NCBI RefSeq assembly: GCF_005144965.1
Contig: NZ_CP039704.1
Coordinates: 1,968,001 to 2,032,000 of the forward strand
Reading direction: 5' to 3'
DNA from: Hankyongella ginsenosidimutans
GTDB lineage: Bacteria > Pseudomonadota > Alphaproteobacteria > Sphingomonadales > Sphingomonadaceae
Length of the DNA: 64,000 bases
Of the stretch, positions 37,545-48,918 are shown piece after piece. The notes beneath the pieces are model-generated. The model was given only the letters and a program-made list of their open reading frames with translations, ran no database searches and was not told the origin of the DNA. The translations under genes were made by a program, and so were the position numbers. Each line of letters starts with the position of its first letter. Positions within the stretch are counted from its first letter, which is position 1.

Positions 37545-40159
37545 TCAGGCTCCGAAAGTGCGCTGCCACCAGCCCTTGCGCGGTGGGGGCGGCGGCGATG
37601 CCGGTTCTTCGGCTTCCAGTACGGTTTCAATGCTCTCCGGGGCAGCTTCGACGACAGTCTCAGCATCCCGGGGCTGGCAACCGCAAGGGCAACCTCAGCA
37701 GGGGCCGCCTCAGCCGGTGCGTCGGCGGCGATCTCGGCGCTCGCGTCGGTGGCCTTGGCCGTCTTGCGGCGTGGCGTGGCGCGGCGCTTCGGCTTGGCGG
37801 GCGGTTCCTCGCTCGGCGGGGCCTCCGCTTCGGGCGCAGCAGGCTCAGACGTAGCAGGCTCAGACGTAGCAGGCTCAGACGTAGCAGGCTCAGACGTAGC
37901 AGGCTCCGGCGCAGCAGGCTCCGGTGCGGCGTCGACGGCGGCCTCTGCGCTTGCCGGTTCGGCCTCGGTCGCCTTTTGCGGCGCGGCGCGGCGCGACGGC
38001 GCTTCGGTTTTCTTCGGCCGGTTGCTCGGCGTCGGTCGGTGCAGCTTCTTGCGCCTCGGTCGCCGCCGGTTCGGCGGACGTTTCGACCGGTTCGCCGTCG
38101 GGCGCGCCTGTCGTTGCGCTTGCCGCTTCTGCCGTGGCCTCCTGCGCTGTGGCAGGCAGCTCGCTGCGATCCCGGCGACTGCTGCGCCGGCGACGGCGAC
38201 GGCGGCGACGCTCGCCGCGCTCCTCCGCTTCCGCCTGGGCGTCGGCGGCCTCGATATCGGCGGCGTCGAGTTCGGTCGTTTCGTCCTGCTCGTCGCGGAT
38301 CAGAGCCGGGGCGTCCTCGCCGCCCCGCCGCCGACGCCGGCGCCGGCGACGGTTGCGGCTGCGGTCGCTCCGGTCCTCGGATGCGGCGGCGGCGCGCGCC
38401 GGCCGCTCCTCCTCGACGGCTTCCTCCTCGTCGGCTTCGTCGAAGTCTTCGTCCTCGTCTTCTTCTTCCTCTTCGACCAGATCGTCCTCGTCTTCGACGA
38501 CAGGCAGCAACGGCTGCATCGGCATTGCGACCGGCGGCGGACCCGCGCGGTCAATCTCGTAGCGCGGCATCAGCAGCCCTGTCGCCGGCTCGATGGTGAT
38601 CGAGACGCCGTAGCTCTGCTCGATCATGGTGAGTTCGCCACGCTTGTGGTTCAGCAGGTAGATCGCCACGTCGCTGGCGACGCGGACGGTCAGGATGCTG
38701 GCCTTGCCGCTGGCGGCTTCGTCCTCGAGGCCGCGCAGCACGTGCAGCGCCGCCGAGGAGATCGTGCGGATGAAGCCCGCGCCCTCGCAGTGCGGGCAGA
38801 CTTCGGTCGAGGCCTCGAGCACCCCGGTGCGCAGCCGCTGGCGCGACATTTCCATGAGGCCGAACGACGAGATGCGCCCGACCTGGATGCGCGCCCGATC
38901 AGACTTCAGCGCTTCCTTCAGGCGACGCTCGACCGCGCGGACATTGTTGCGGTCCTCCATGTCGATGAAGTCGATGACCACCAGGCCCGCCAGATCGCGC
39001 AGCCGCAGCTGACGCGCGATCTCCTGCGCCGCCTCAAGGTTGGTCTTGAGCGCGGTTTCCTCGATGTTGTGCTCGCGCGTCGCCCGGCCCGAGTTGATGT
39101 CGATCGAGATCAGCGCCTCGGTCGGGTTGATCACGATGTAACCGCCCGACTTCAACTGCACGATCGGTGAGTACATGCTCTCGAGCTGCGCCTCGACATG
39201 CGCCTTGGCGAACAGGGGCATGGGGTCGCGGTATTGCTGCACCTTGCGCGCGTGGCTCGGCATCAGCAGGCGCATGAAGTCCTTGGCGGCGCGGTAGCCC
39301 TGATCGCCTTCGACCATGATCTCGTCGATCTCGCGGGAATAGATGTCCCGGATCGCGCGCTTGATGAGGCTTGAGTCCTCGTAGATCATCGACGGCGCCG
39401 TCGATTTGAGCGTCAGATCGCGGATATCGTCCCAGAGTCGGGTCAGATAATCGAAGTCGCGCTTGATCTCGGACTTGGTCCGCTTCAGCCCCGCTGTCCG
39501 GATGATGCACGCCATGCCGCCCGGCAGCTTCAGGTCGGACATGATGGTCTTGAGGCGCCGGCGGTCGGTGACGCTGGAAATCTTGCGGCTGATGCCACCG
39601 CCGTTGGTGGTGTTCGGCATCAGCACGCAGTAGCGGCCCGCCAGCGACAGATAGGTGGTGAGTGCTGCCCCTTGCCGCCGCGCTCTTCCTTCACGACCTG
39701 CACCAGCATGATCTGCCGGCGCTTGATGACTTCCTGGATCTTGTAGCGCCGGCGCATATCCATGCGCTTCTTGCGCATGTGCTCGGCGGTGAAGTCGTCG
39801 GTCTCGCCGACCTGGGTTACGGCGTCCTCGCCCTCCTCCTCATCGGCGTGAAAGTCGTCGTCGTGGTCGTGCAGGCTCTGCTCTTCGCGCAGCAGCGCTT
39901 CGCGATCCTGCAACGGCACCTGGTAGTAATCCGGGTGGATTTCGCTGAACGCCAGAAAGCCGTGGCGGTTGCCACCGTAATCGACGAACGCGGCCTGCAG
40001 CGACGGCTCAACGCGTGTCACCTTGGCGAGGTAGATATTCCCTTTGAGTTGCTTGCGATCCGCAGCCTCGAAGTCGAAATCTTCAATCCGATTGCCCTTG
40101 ACGACGGCGACCCGGGTTTCCTCCGGGTGGCGCGCATCGATCAGCATGCGAGTGGTCAT
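37545..40159 (-). CDS. rne: Ribonuclease E/G
   Basis: Main endoribonuclease for mRNA decay and rRNA processing. N-terminal S1 domain (GNIYLAKVTRVEPSLQAAFV, with a long acidic insert HDHDDDFHADEEEGED), catalytic DNase I-like part (LISIDINSGRAT, VVIDFIDMEDRNN), and the zinc-link EVCPHCEGAGF. The C-terminal half is a disordered acidic/Arg-rich scaffold with poly-Glu and poly-Arg tracts and an EPATS repeat, ending GWWQRTFGA, the conserved alphaproteobacterial tail. Breaks near 39640 and within the C-terminal region 37560-38040. The long plus-strand frame over this region is a GC-rich shadow. Confidence 0.93.
37841..37900. repeat. 15-base tandem repeat inside rne
   Basis: AGGCTCAGACGTAGC occurs four times without change, with degenerate copies on both sides (AGGCTCCGGCGCAGC). 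On the minus strand it encodes the pentapeptide EPATS in the disordered scaffold of RNase E. Perfect identity of the copies indicates recent expansion. Confidence 0.85.
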
Positions 40160-40681
40160 TCTTGTATCTCCTGGTCAGCGCGCGCGTCCGGATCGATACA
40201 CTCCGGAGGGCAGGCGCACTGAAAACGCTGTTTTTAATGTCGCAGATGGCAAAGCCGGATCGTGGCGTGCCGGTGTCATCGTCTGTGCGGCGCACTGCAA
40301 CGGCGCCGGCATGGACACAGCGCAAGCCGAAGCGCGGCTTTCGCCTCTCGCTTTCATGCTTTCGCTAAACCCTAACATCGCTCAAGACCCTTTTGGCGCT
40401 TCCGCGGACGGCGGAAACGCCGGGCCGGAATGCGCGTGGGCAGTGTCAGCGCGTGGATTTTCCCTAGGTCAGGAGTGGCGGAACGCCAACCCACAACGGG
40501 ACAGAACATCTGCTGAAAAACTGCTAGCACCAAAAACCGCTTAACAACCCGCCGTGTGCAAGACCAGTAGGTTTGTCGACTCGTGGAAATTTCCTTGGTT
40601 AAATATTTGTCAAGACGTTAATGTTTGAGTAATGCACATGAACGCATATGGTGAATGCTGCAACGGTGGGGCGATCACGCA
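40160..40681. promoter_or_regulatory. Divergent intergenic region rne / amidase with a sigma-70-like promoter
   Basis: About 520 bases without a supported gene. TTGTCA (40607-40612) and TAATGC (40630-40635), 17 bases apart, form a candidate rightward promoter about 47 bases before the amidase ATG, in an AT-rich patch. The rne side is a long leader, as expected for a gene that is autoregulated through its 5' UTR in other bacteria; no specific fold was recognised. Confidence 0.45.
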
Positions 40682-42070
40682 ATGAGCGGGCGGATGCTAG
40701 GCAGACGGGGACAAGGCTGGTCGGTGCGCGCGGCACTTCTGTGCGCGCTGCTGGCGTGCCGTCCGGCCGTCGCGGCAGACCTGGCAGGCGTCGCCGTAGA
40801 GACGCAGGGCGACGGCGCCGGCTGACCTTCACCTTCAAGAATCTGGATGAAAAACTCGCGGCCAGCCAGTTCTCCATGGCGGGTCCTGGCCGCATCGTCC
40901 TTGATTTCAAGGGAACCGTGATGCGCGCCGGTGCGCCGGAGGGCGCGAGTGCGCTGGTTGGTGGCGTGCGCGCCAGCCAGTTTTCCCCGGATGCCAGCCG
41001 CGTCGTGATCGATCTGGCGCAATCCGCGACGCTTGAAAGCGCGGCTTGGGGCCGAGGGGCAGCTGGTCATTGCCCTGGCGCCGAGCAGCGAAAGCGTTCG
41101 CCTCGGCCGTGCGTGCGGGCCGCAAGCCGATCGCGCGCCCCGACGTGCAGACGGCCGCCACTGCGTCGCAGACGGCCACTGCAGCGCCGGAGACGGCCAA
41201 GCCGGTCACAATCGCGGCGCTCGCCGAGGGCGAAGGCCCGGCGGAAGCCAAGGCCGAGCCCCTTGAGGCAAAGCCGGCGGACAGCAAGCTTGCCGATGCC
41301 AAGCCACAAAGACCAAGGTCGCGCAGGCTGCGCCGCAGCCGCGCGTCGGCCGCATCGCCGGGCGCAAGCCGGTCGTCGTGATCGATGCCGGGCACGGCGG
41401 CGCGGACCCCGGTGCGCCCAGCGTGCTCGACGGCAAGACCGAGAAGACCGTAACCTTGGAAATCGCCCGGGCGATCAAAGCCGAACTTGATCGCAGCGGG
41501 CAGGTGAAGGCCGTGCTGACCCGGGACAAGGATTTCTTCATCCCGCTGCAGGAGCGTGTCGCCATCGCCCGCAAGCTGAAGGCGGACCTGCTCATCTCCG
41601 TCCACGCGGACTCGATCGCCAACCCCGATATCCGCGGCGCCACCGTCTACACTCTGTCCGAACGCGCATCCGACCGCGAGGCCGAACGGCTGGCGGCCAA
41701 GGAAAACCGCGCGGACATGATCGCCGGCATCAATTTCGACACGCGCACGCCGGACGTGGCCGATATCCTGCTCTCCCTGATGCAGCGCGAGACCATGAAC
41801 TATTCGGCGGAGTTCGCCGCCATGACGGTCGATACCATGGGCGACGATATCTTCTTCCGCACCAATCACCACCGCTTCGCCGGCTTCATGGTGCTGAAAG
41901 CCCCGGATATCCCCTCGGTCCTGCTGGAAACCGGCTATATGTCCAACCTTGAAGACTCGCGGTTCCTGTTTTCCGAGGAAGGCCAGAAGAAGCTGGCGCG
42001 CGGTGTGCGCCAGGCGGTCGAACGCTACTTCGCGCGGCGCACCGGCAAGGCGACCGCCAGCGCGAAGTAA
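40682..42070 (+). CDS. N-acetylmuramoyl-L-alanine amidase (AmiC-type)
   Basis: Cuts peptide side chains from peptidoglycan during cell separation. Signal peptide (AALLCALLACRPAVA), an AMIN domain (LTFTFKNLDEKLAAS, FSMAGPGRIVLDFKG) for septal targeting, a variable Ala-rich linker, and the Amidase_3 domain with VIDAGHGGADPGAPS, LLISVHADS and LLETGYMSN carrying the zinc ligands and catalytic Glu. At least three breaks (near 40825, 41047 and 41325). ATG 40682. PBP1a follows, a common pairing. Confidence 0.92.
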
Positions 42071-42168
42071 GGCGCGCAGGCGAACCGCAACTCTTGCCGT
42101 GGGTTGGCCCGATCGCGTAAGCGGGTCGGTCTGCGGCGGAAGCAACCGGCCGGCTCAGGAGCGTAGCA

Positions 42169-44577
42169 TTGACCATAAACCCGACTGTCCCGCGCCGGCC
42201 GGCGCGGATGGCCATGGGTCGTCCTGAAAATCCTTGCGATTGCCGGTGGCATCGTCTATTGGCAGCTCGGGCGCGACCTGCCGCTAAGACGCTTGCCGAA
42301 TACCGCCCGCCGCTGCCGACCACCATCGTCAGCAAGGATGGTGAGATCCTTACCCTGTTCGCGCGCCAGCGCCGCATCTATCGAGGATGTGCCGCCGCGC
42401 GTCGTCCAGGCGTTCATATCCGCTGAGGACAAGACGTTCTTCGAGCATTCGGGCCTGGATTACCCCGGCATCGCCAAGGCGGCGTTCAACCTGATCCGCA
42501 TCAAGCTCACCGGCAGCGACAAGCGCCCGGCCGGCGCCTCCACGATTACCCAGCAGGTGGCGCAGGCAATCCTGCTCGGTCGCAAGTTCAGCTATACGCG
42601 CAAGGTCCGGGACATGATTCTGGCGCGGCGCATCGAGCAGGCGCTGCCCAAGGATCGCATCCTCGAGCTCTACCTCAACCAGATTTTCATGGGCCGGAAC
42701 AGCTACGGCGTCACGGCGGCCTCGTTCGCCTATTTCAACCGGCCCCTGAACGAGTTGACCCTGCCGGAGGTCGCGTTCCTGGCGGCCCTGCCCAAGGGCC
42801 GAGCCTCTATAACCCGGTGACCCGCAAGGCGCTCACCATCGAGCGGCGCAACTATGTGCTCGATCAGATGGCGGCGAACGGCTACATCAGCGCGCAGGAA
42901 CATGATCAGGCGGTCGCCAGCGATCTGGTGGTCAGCGTACCGCGGGTGCAGCGCGTCAACCGCCTGGACACTTATTACCTGGAGGATATCCGCCGCCGGC
43001 TCATCGACCGGTTCGGCGAGGAGCGCGTCTACAATGGCGGACTCTGGGTCTACACGACCATCGATTTTAAACTGCAGCGCGCGGCCGAACGCGCCATGCG
43101 CCGGGCGCTGCTGAATTTCGACCGTGGCAAGGACTGGAATGGCCCGGAGGCGCGCATCGATCCAGGCGAGGGCTGGCAGCGGCGGCTGGCGGCGCTCGAT
43201 CAGGGTGCCGACCAGCAACTGAAGACGCCGAGATCGTCCGAGCCGCCGCGCGATCTGCCCTATTGGCCGCTGGCGATGGTGACTTCGAACACGCGTGGCG
43301 TCCTGCGTATCGGCTTTGCCAACGGTCTGACCGGCGTAATCCAGCCGGGCAGTGCGCTGCGCCGGCTGAATGGCCAGACGGCGCTCAGTCTGCTGAAACC
43401 GGGCGATGTGGTGCCGGTCGAGCCGGTGAATGTCGCAGGCGGGCAATATGTGCTGCGCCAGATCCCGCAGATTTCCGGCGGTTTTGTCGCCCAGGACCCG
43501 CAGACCGGGCATATTCTCGCGCTGGTCGGCGGCTTCGATGCACGCCGTTCCGCCTTCAACCGTGCCACCCAGGCGATGCGTCAGCCAGGGTCCGCATTCA
43601 AGCCGTTCGTCTATGCGGTCGGGTTGGACAACGGCTATACGCCAGCGTCCCTGATCGTCGACGGGCCGTTCTGCGTCAACCAGGGCGTCAAGCTTGGCAA
43701 CAAATGCTTCCGCAACTTCGATGGCCGCATATCGGGCCCGCACCCTGCGGGACGCGCTGGAAAAATCGCGCAATCTGGTGACAGTGCGGCTCGCCCATAC
43801 CGTCGGCATGCAGAAGGTCGCCGATTACGCCAAGCAGGTCGGGATTGTCGACAATATGCGTCCGCTGCTCGCTTATGCGCTCGGCGCGGGCGAGACGACT
43901 GTGGAGCGGCTGGTCAACGCCTATGCCACGCTCGACAACGGCGGCGTGCGGTTGGAGCCGACGACGATCGATCGGGTTGAGGACTCCACGGGTGCCGTGA
44001 TCTACCGCTCTGACGACCGCACCTGCGCCAACTGCAATGCGCCGGACTGGACCGGCGCACCGATGCCGACGCCAACCGAGACGCGCCCGCAAGTGGTCGA
44101 CCCCGGACCGCATACCAGATCGTGCATATGCTTGAAGGCGTAATCGAGCGCGGCACCGCGACGCGCCTGCGCTATCTTGATCGGCCGCTCGCAGGCAAGA
44201 CCGGCACCACCAATGAGGCGACCAACGTGTGGTATGTCGGCATGACACCCTATCTGGTCGCCGGGCTTTACCTTGGTATGATACGCCGCGTCCGCTGGGC
44301 GGCTGGGCGCAGGGCGGGACAGTCGCGGCACCAGTCTGGGGAGTTTGCCGACTTCGCGCTGAAAGATGAGCCAAAGACTCCGTTCCGGGCAGCGCCAGGC
44401 GTGCGCATGGTGCGCGTCGACCGCCGCAGCGGCCGCATCGTGCAGTACGACGGGCCGGGCGTGATCTGGGAAGCCTTCAAGCCGGGGAATGAACCGCGCA
44501 CCGACCTGCAGCCGACCAAGCCGCTGTATGTCCAGTCGGATGCGGATTTCGCCAACGAGACCGGCGGCGTATATTAG
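42169..44577 (+). CDS. mrcA: Penicillin-binding protein 1A
   Basis: Bifunctional transglycosylase/transpeptidase. A membrane helix (VVLKILAIAGGIVYWQL), glycosyltransferase motifs EDKTFFEHSGLDY, GASTITQQVAQAILLGR and RRIEQALPKDRILELYLNQI, an OB-like insert, and the transpeptidase with SAFKP (active Ser), KSRN and KTGTTNEATN. Start is uncertain: TTG 42169 is the earliest, and the first 60 codons contain two or more breaks. Further breaks near 42373, 42800, 43735, 44110 and 44285. Roughly 810 residues corrected. Confidence 0.92.
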
Positions 44578-44631
44578 GGTTAGGACTCATTAAGAATGAG
44601 GCCGTGGCGCTAAAGACCCGGGGAGAGAAGA

Positions 44632-45132
44632 ATGAAGCGATTCACGGCAGTGGTCTGTACCGCGCTGCTTGCGGCGTGTTCCGGCGGCGGCAAGCCGCAG
44701 TCGGCAATCCCCGAGGCGTGCGCCATCCTCAAGGAAATCGATCTTGCGAAGATCGTCGGCGAGCCGCTGACTTTCATCAGCAACGTCAAACGCGAGGATG
44801 AAAACGTCCACCTCTCCGACTGCAGCAGCCTGACGGCGGCCAGCACCACGCCGGTGTATATCCTCGTGCGGGTGCAGTTGAACGACAAGTTCCTGAAGCC
44901 AGCCGATGAGCAGCGCGCACTGCAGGTCGAGAGCCTGAAGTCCCTGTATGCCGACGACCTCAGGACCGATCCGGTCGCGATCGGCGATGCCGGACTTTGG
45001 GTCGAGCCGCTGCGCCAGTTGATGGTCTGGCATCAGGGCGGGCATATCATGACCATTGTCACCACCAAGGGCGACGACACGCGCGCCCTGGCGGAGAAAA
45101 CTGCGCGGGCCATCCTCGCCCGCTATCCTTAA
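44632..45132 (+). CDS. Lipoprotein of unknown function
   Basis: A 166-residue protein with signal peptide [20 protein letters not shown]; the LAAC lipobox predicts acylation at Cys16. The mature part has two further cysteines ([10 protein letters not shown] and LSDCSSLTA) and a DUF-like alternating pattern ending in [14 protein letters not shown]. No family recognised. The frame is intact. It stands between PBP1a and prfB, same strand. Confidence 0.7.
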   Translation: MKRFTAVVCTALLAACSGGGKPQSAIPEACAILKEIDLAKIVGEPLTFISNVKREDENVHLSDCSSLTAASTTPVYILVRVQLNDKFLKPADEQRALQVESLKSLYADDLRTDPVAIGDAGLWVEPLRQLMVWHQGGHIMTIVTTKGDDTRALAEKTARAILARYP

Positions 45133-45162
45133 CCGAACGCCTTTCTGGACGGAGACACCTGC

Positions 45163-46290
45163 ATGCGCGCCGAAGCCGAACATCACATCGCCCAGATCCG
45201 CGATGCCCTCTCGCTGTTGCGGAGGTTTCTTTGACTGGGATAAGGCGCTGAAACGCCTGGCGGAGCTGGACGCCAAGGCTGAAGACCCGACCCTGTGGGA
45301 CAACCCGCGCCAGGCGCAGGAGCTGATGCGCGAGCGTCGCCGGCTCGACGAGGCGGTTTCCGCCACGCGCGCGATTGAGCGCGAACTGGAGGACACCGCC
45401 GGGCTGATCGAGCTTGCCGAGGCGGAGGGCGACGAGGATCTGGCGACCGAAGGCATCAAGAGCCTGGAGGCGCTGGCCAAGCGCGCCGAACGCGACAAGG
45501 TGGCGGCGCTGCTCTCGGGCGAGGCGGACGCCAACGATACCTACATCGAAATCAACGCCGGCGCTGGCGGCACCGAAAGCCAGGACTGGGCGGAAATCCT
45601 CGAGCGCATGTATATCCGCTGGGGCGAGCGGCGGCGCTACAAGGTCGAGATCATCGACAGCCACGCCGGGGAACAGGCGGGCATCAAATCCGCGACGTTG
45701 CTGCTGAAGGGCGAGAACGCGTACGGCTGGGCCAAGACCGAGTCCGGGGTGCACCGGCTGGTACGGATATCGCCGTTCGATTCGAACGCCCGCCGCCACA
45801 CCAGCTTTGCCAGCGTCTGGGTCTATCCGGTGGTCGACGACGAGATCAACATCGAGGTGCTGGAGAAGGACCTCAAGATCGATACCTACCGCGCGTCCGG
45901 CGCTGGCGGCCAGCACGTCAACACCACCGATTCGGCCGTGCGCATCACCCACATGCCGACCGGAATCGTCGTCGCCTGCCAGAACGAGCGCTCGCAGCAC
46001 AAGAATCGCGCCACGGCGATGAAAATGCTGAAGGCTCGCCTGTACGAGCAGGAGTTGCAGAAGCGCGAGGCGGAAGCCAACGCCGTCAACGCCACCAAGA
46101 CCGATATCGGCTGGGGCACCAGATCCGCTCCTACGTGATGCAACCCTATCAGTTGGTGAAGGATTTGCGCACCGGCGTCACCTCGACCCAGCCGAGCGAC
46201 GTGATCGACGGCGACCTCGACGCGTTCATGGCGGCCGCACTTTCCCAGCGCGTCACGGGCGAGCGCGTCGACGTGGAGGACGTCGATTAA
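45163..46290 (+). CDS. prfB: Peptide chain release factor 2, with programmed +1 frameshift
   Basis: Recognises UGA and UAA stops. The zero frame from ATG 45163 runs 23 codons to CTT TGA C; ribosomes must slip +1 at CTT-T to continue with [15 protein letters not shown]. The anticodon-like motif [11 protein letters not shown] identifies RF2 (SPF), and [19 protein letters not shown] holds the catalytic GGQ. A second break near 46122 is an ordinary lost C ([19 protein letters not shown]). Ends DVEDVD at 46290; about 375 residues. Confidence 0.95.
45221..45235 (+). promoter_or_regulatory. prfB programmed frameshift site
   Basis: GGAGG, three bases, then CTT TGA C in the zero frame. This is the E. 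coli prfB arrangement (Shine-Dalgarno-like element three bases before CUU UGA C). When RF2 is scarce, the slow UGA allows slippage on CUU U, giving autogenous control of RF2. Confidence 0.93.
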
Positions 46291-46428
46291 CCGTTCTCAA
46301 CCCCGGTTTCCCGCGCATTAAGCCTGCCGATTAAGGCTCGGTAGAGCATTCCTCTCATATTCTGCCCCATGCCGGACCAGCCGAAACAGGCGGACGGTTT
46401 TGAGATAACCACTGGCGGGTGGGCAGAG

Positions 46429-48757
46429 ATGAGCGACGTGAACAAGCGCGCGCTGGCGCGTGTGATCCTTTGGCATTGGCGTCGACAGCGCTCGCAGCCT
46501 GCGGCGGCGGGTCCACCGGCGGCGAGACGCCGAACCTTGCGCCGGCGGCGCGAAGGCTCCGGAGCCGGTCCAGCCGCAGGCGCCGGAACCCCAGGCCCGC
46601 GTCGCCGTCACCAACTACAACACGCCTGAATACCAACGCTCGACGTCGCTGGCGCGCATTCAGGCGCTGCCGGCTTACGAGGGCGGTGCGACCGGTGCCG
46701 GTGTGACCATCGGCGTGATCGACTCCGGCATCGACAACAGCAGCGGCGAGTTCTCGGGCCGCATCCATCCGCTCAGCAAGGACGTCGCCGGCACGCGTGC
46801 ACTGAACGACCCGCAGGGCACGGCACACTGGTCTCGGCCGTCGCCGCCGGCGGCCGCAACGACGCTGGCACCTTTGGTGTGGCGTTCGATGCGACCTTGC
46901 TGGTCGCCCGCGCCGACAACGGCGATAGCTGCACGACTTCCGGTTGCTCCTATCTCGACGATGACATCGCCCGCGGGGTCGATCTGGCCGTCAGCGGCGG
47001 CGCACGTGTGGTGAACATCTCGCTCGGCGGCTCGCCCGCCAGCGGTCGCCTGCTGACCGCAGTGCAGCGCGCGACCTCGGCTGGCGTCATCATCGTGGTG
47101 TCGGCCGGCAACGACAGCGGCAGCCAGCCCGATGCGCTGGCCCGCAGCCTGTTGTCCGGGAGCATCTCCAACGGGCTGGTTCTCGTGGCAGGGTCGCTGG
47201 CACCGAACAACAGTCTGTCGAGCTTCTCGAACGCTGCCGGTGCCAGTACCGATCGTTTCATCAGCGCCCCGGGCGAGCAGGTGCCGACGACCGGGTTGAG
47301 CGGTCGTCAGCTCTCGGTCAACGGCACCTCCTTTGCCGCGCCGCAGGTCGCCGGCGCGCTCGCTGTTCTGGCCGATGCCTACCCGACGCTGTCCTCGGCT
47401 CAGCTCGTCGACCTGCTGCTCAGTTCGGCGGTCGACCTCGGTGCGACGGGAGCCGACAGCGTGTTCGGTCGCGGCGCGCTCAACATCGCCAACGCATTCA
47501 AGCCGCAGGGCGCGACCCGCCTCGCCAGCGGTGCGCCGGTGTCGCTCAGCGGCCCGGAAGTCGTGCTCGGCGGGGCGCTGGGCAGCGGCGTCCAGCTTGG
47601 ATCCGCCCTCAAGGACCTGGTCATCCTCGACCGCTTCGACCGTCCGTTCACTGTCGATCTGGGGCCGAACGTCCGCGCGGTCACGGCGCGCCTCGACCTT
47701 GCGGAGCGTCTGCAACGCCGCGCCACCTACGAGCAGCGCGCGCTGTCCGACCGCGCGCATCTGGCGCTTACGCTGGCGGAAGCGCGCGAGGCGCGCATCT
47801 GGCGTCGGCTCGGCCTGTCAGATGTCATAGGTCCGCGCAAAAACCGCTGGGCGGCCAGGCCTCGCTGGCGATCAGCGAGCGGGCTTCGGTCGCGGCAGGC
47901 GTCGGCGTGTCGCCTTATGCGTTGGTCGAGGGCGCGCGTGCGCCGTCCCAGGGCGTGAACTTCATCGCCGATGCGGACCGGGACCCGTTCACGCCGTCCG
48001 GTGCGAACGGGTCGCTGTCGTTCGCGGCCACCAGCCTGTTCGGGAACAAGGCCCGGGCGTTCCGCGTGACGGCGTCTGCGAGTTCAGGTGCTGCGAACCG
48101 CCAGGAACAACCGTATGAATGGGCGCGTCGTCAGGCGACCCCAAGGTCTCGCGCGCGATCGTGCGCGTCGCCAGCACGCTGCCGTGGATCGAGACCGGCG
48201 TTTCCCTCGGTGCAGGACGGGAGACCGGAAGCCTGCTGGGCGCGACCGCGGCCGCAAGCTTTGCGCTGCCGCACACGTCGATGAACGGCACCGCCGGCCT
48301 CGACGCCACGGTGCGCCTTGGCGGCGGCTGGCGGCTGGCGCTGGCGGGCGAACTGGGCGTCGTGCGCCCGGGCGCGGCCAGCGACTTGTCGATCATCACC
48401 GGCGCCACGCGCCTCACCACCAGCCGGTTCAGCGCCGGGCTGCTGGGTGGCAGCGTGCTGAAGCCGGGCGACCGCTTCGGCTTGCGGGTGTCGCAGCCGC
48501 TGCGGGTCGAGACCGGCGGCGTGACCCTTACGGTTCCTGTCGGCTATGATGCCGCGCGCGGCATCGCCGTACTGGAGGACCGTCGCGCCAGCCTGACGCC
48601 GACCGGGCGCGAAATCGCGGTGGAAGCCGCCTATATGCGCCCGCTTGGCCGCTATGGCGTTCTGGAGACCAGCCTGTTCCGTCGGCAAGACCCCGGCCAT
48701 AGTGCCGGCACGACCGCCGACACCGGCGCGATCGTCGCCTGGTCCACATCCTTCTAA
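46429..48757 (+). CDS. Subtilisin-like (S8) surface lipoprotein protease with C-terminal barrel-like region
   Basis: About 780 residues. Lipoprotein signal ending PLALASTALAACGGG, then a Pro/Ala linker, then the S8 domain: Asp in GVTIGVIDSGIDNS, His in PQGHGTLVSAVAAGG (after restoring one C near 46820), and Ser in NGTSFAAPQVAGALAVLADA. The C-terminal 350 residues are rich in alternating beta pattern and Gly, ending AIVAWSTSF with a terminal Phe, like an outer-membrane barrel or autotransporter translocator. Breaks also near 46460, 46540, 47845 and 48110. Likely exported protease; substrate unknown. Confidence 0.85.
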
Positions 48758-48829
48758 AGCATCTCGCCTTAAATGCGACCCAGGACTGAGGTCGGGCGCA
48801 GTGTCGCATTTAAGGGGAAAAGATGCTTT
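48756..48829. repeat. Palindromic element 1 (tandem pair)
   Basis: The arm 48756-48779 (AAAGCATC ... TTAAATGCGAC) pairs with 48803-48829 (GTCGCATTTAA ... GATGCTTT) around a GC-rich loop. It overlaps the stop codon of the protease gene and could act as a terminator. Confidence 0.75.
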
Positions 48830-48844
48830 AGATTTATAGGCATA

Positions 48845-48918
48845 TAGAGCAACTTTGGACTTTAAATCTGCCATGAGGATGCCACCCAGCTGTTGCAGAT
48901 TAAAAGTCCGTTGCTCTA
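48845..48918. repeat. Palindromic element 2 (tandem pair)
   Basis: The arm 48845-48870 (TAGAGCAA ... GACTTTAAATCTG) pairs with 48896-48918 (CAGATTAAAAGTC ... TTGCTCTA). It lies 15 bases from element 1, has the same size, but a different sequence, and overlaps the stop of the MerT-like gene. Confidence 0.75.

Noticed and set aside
37428-39170. Long plus-strand reading frame of 580 codons opposite rne
   Set aside because: It mirrors the Arg/Glu/Ala-rich scaffold of RNase E; composition is Ala/Arg-biased with no domain, and the minus strand carries conserved RNase E motifs.
40044-40544. Plus-strand frame across the rne-amidase intergenic region
   Set aside because: It has no homology signal, no ribosome site, and overlaps the rne start on the other strand.
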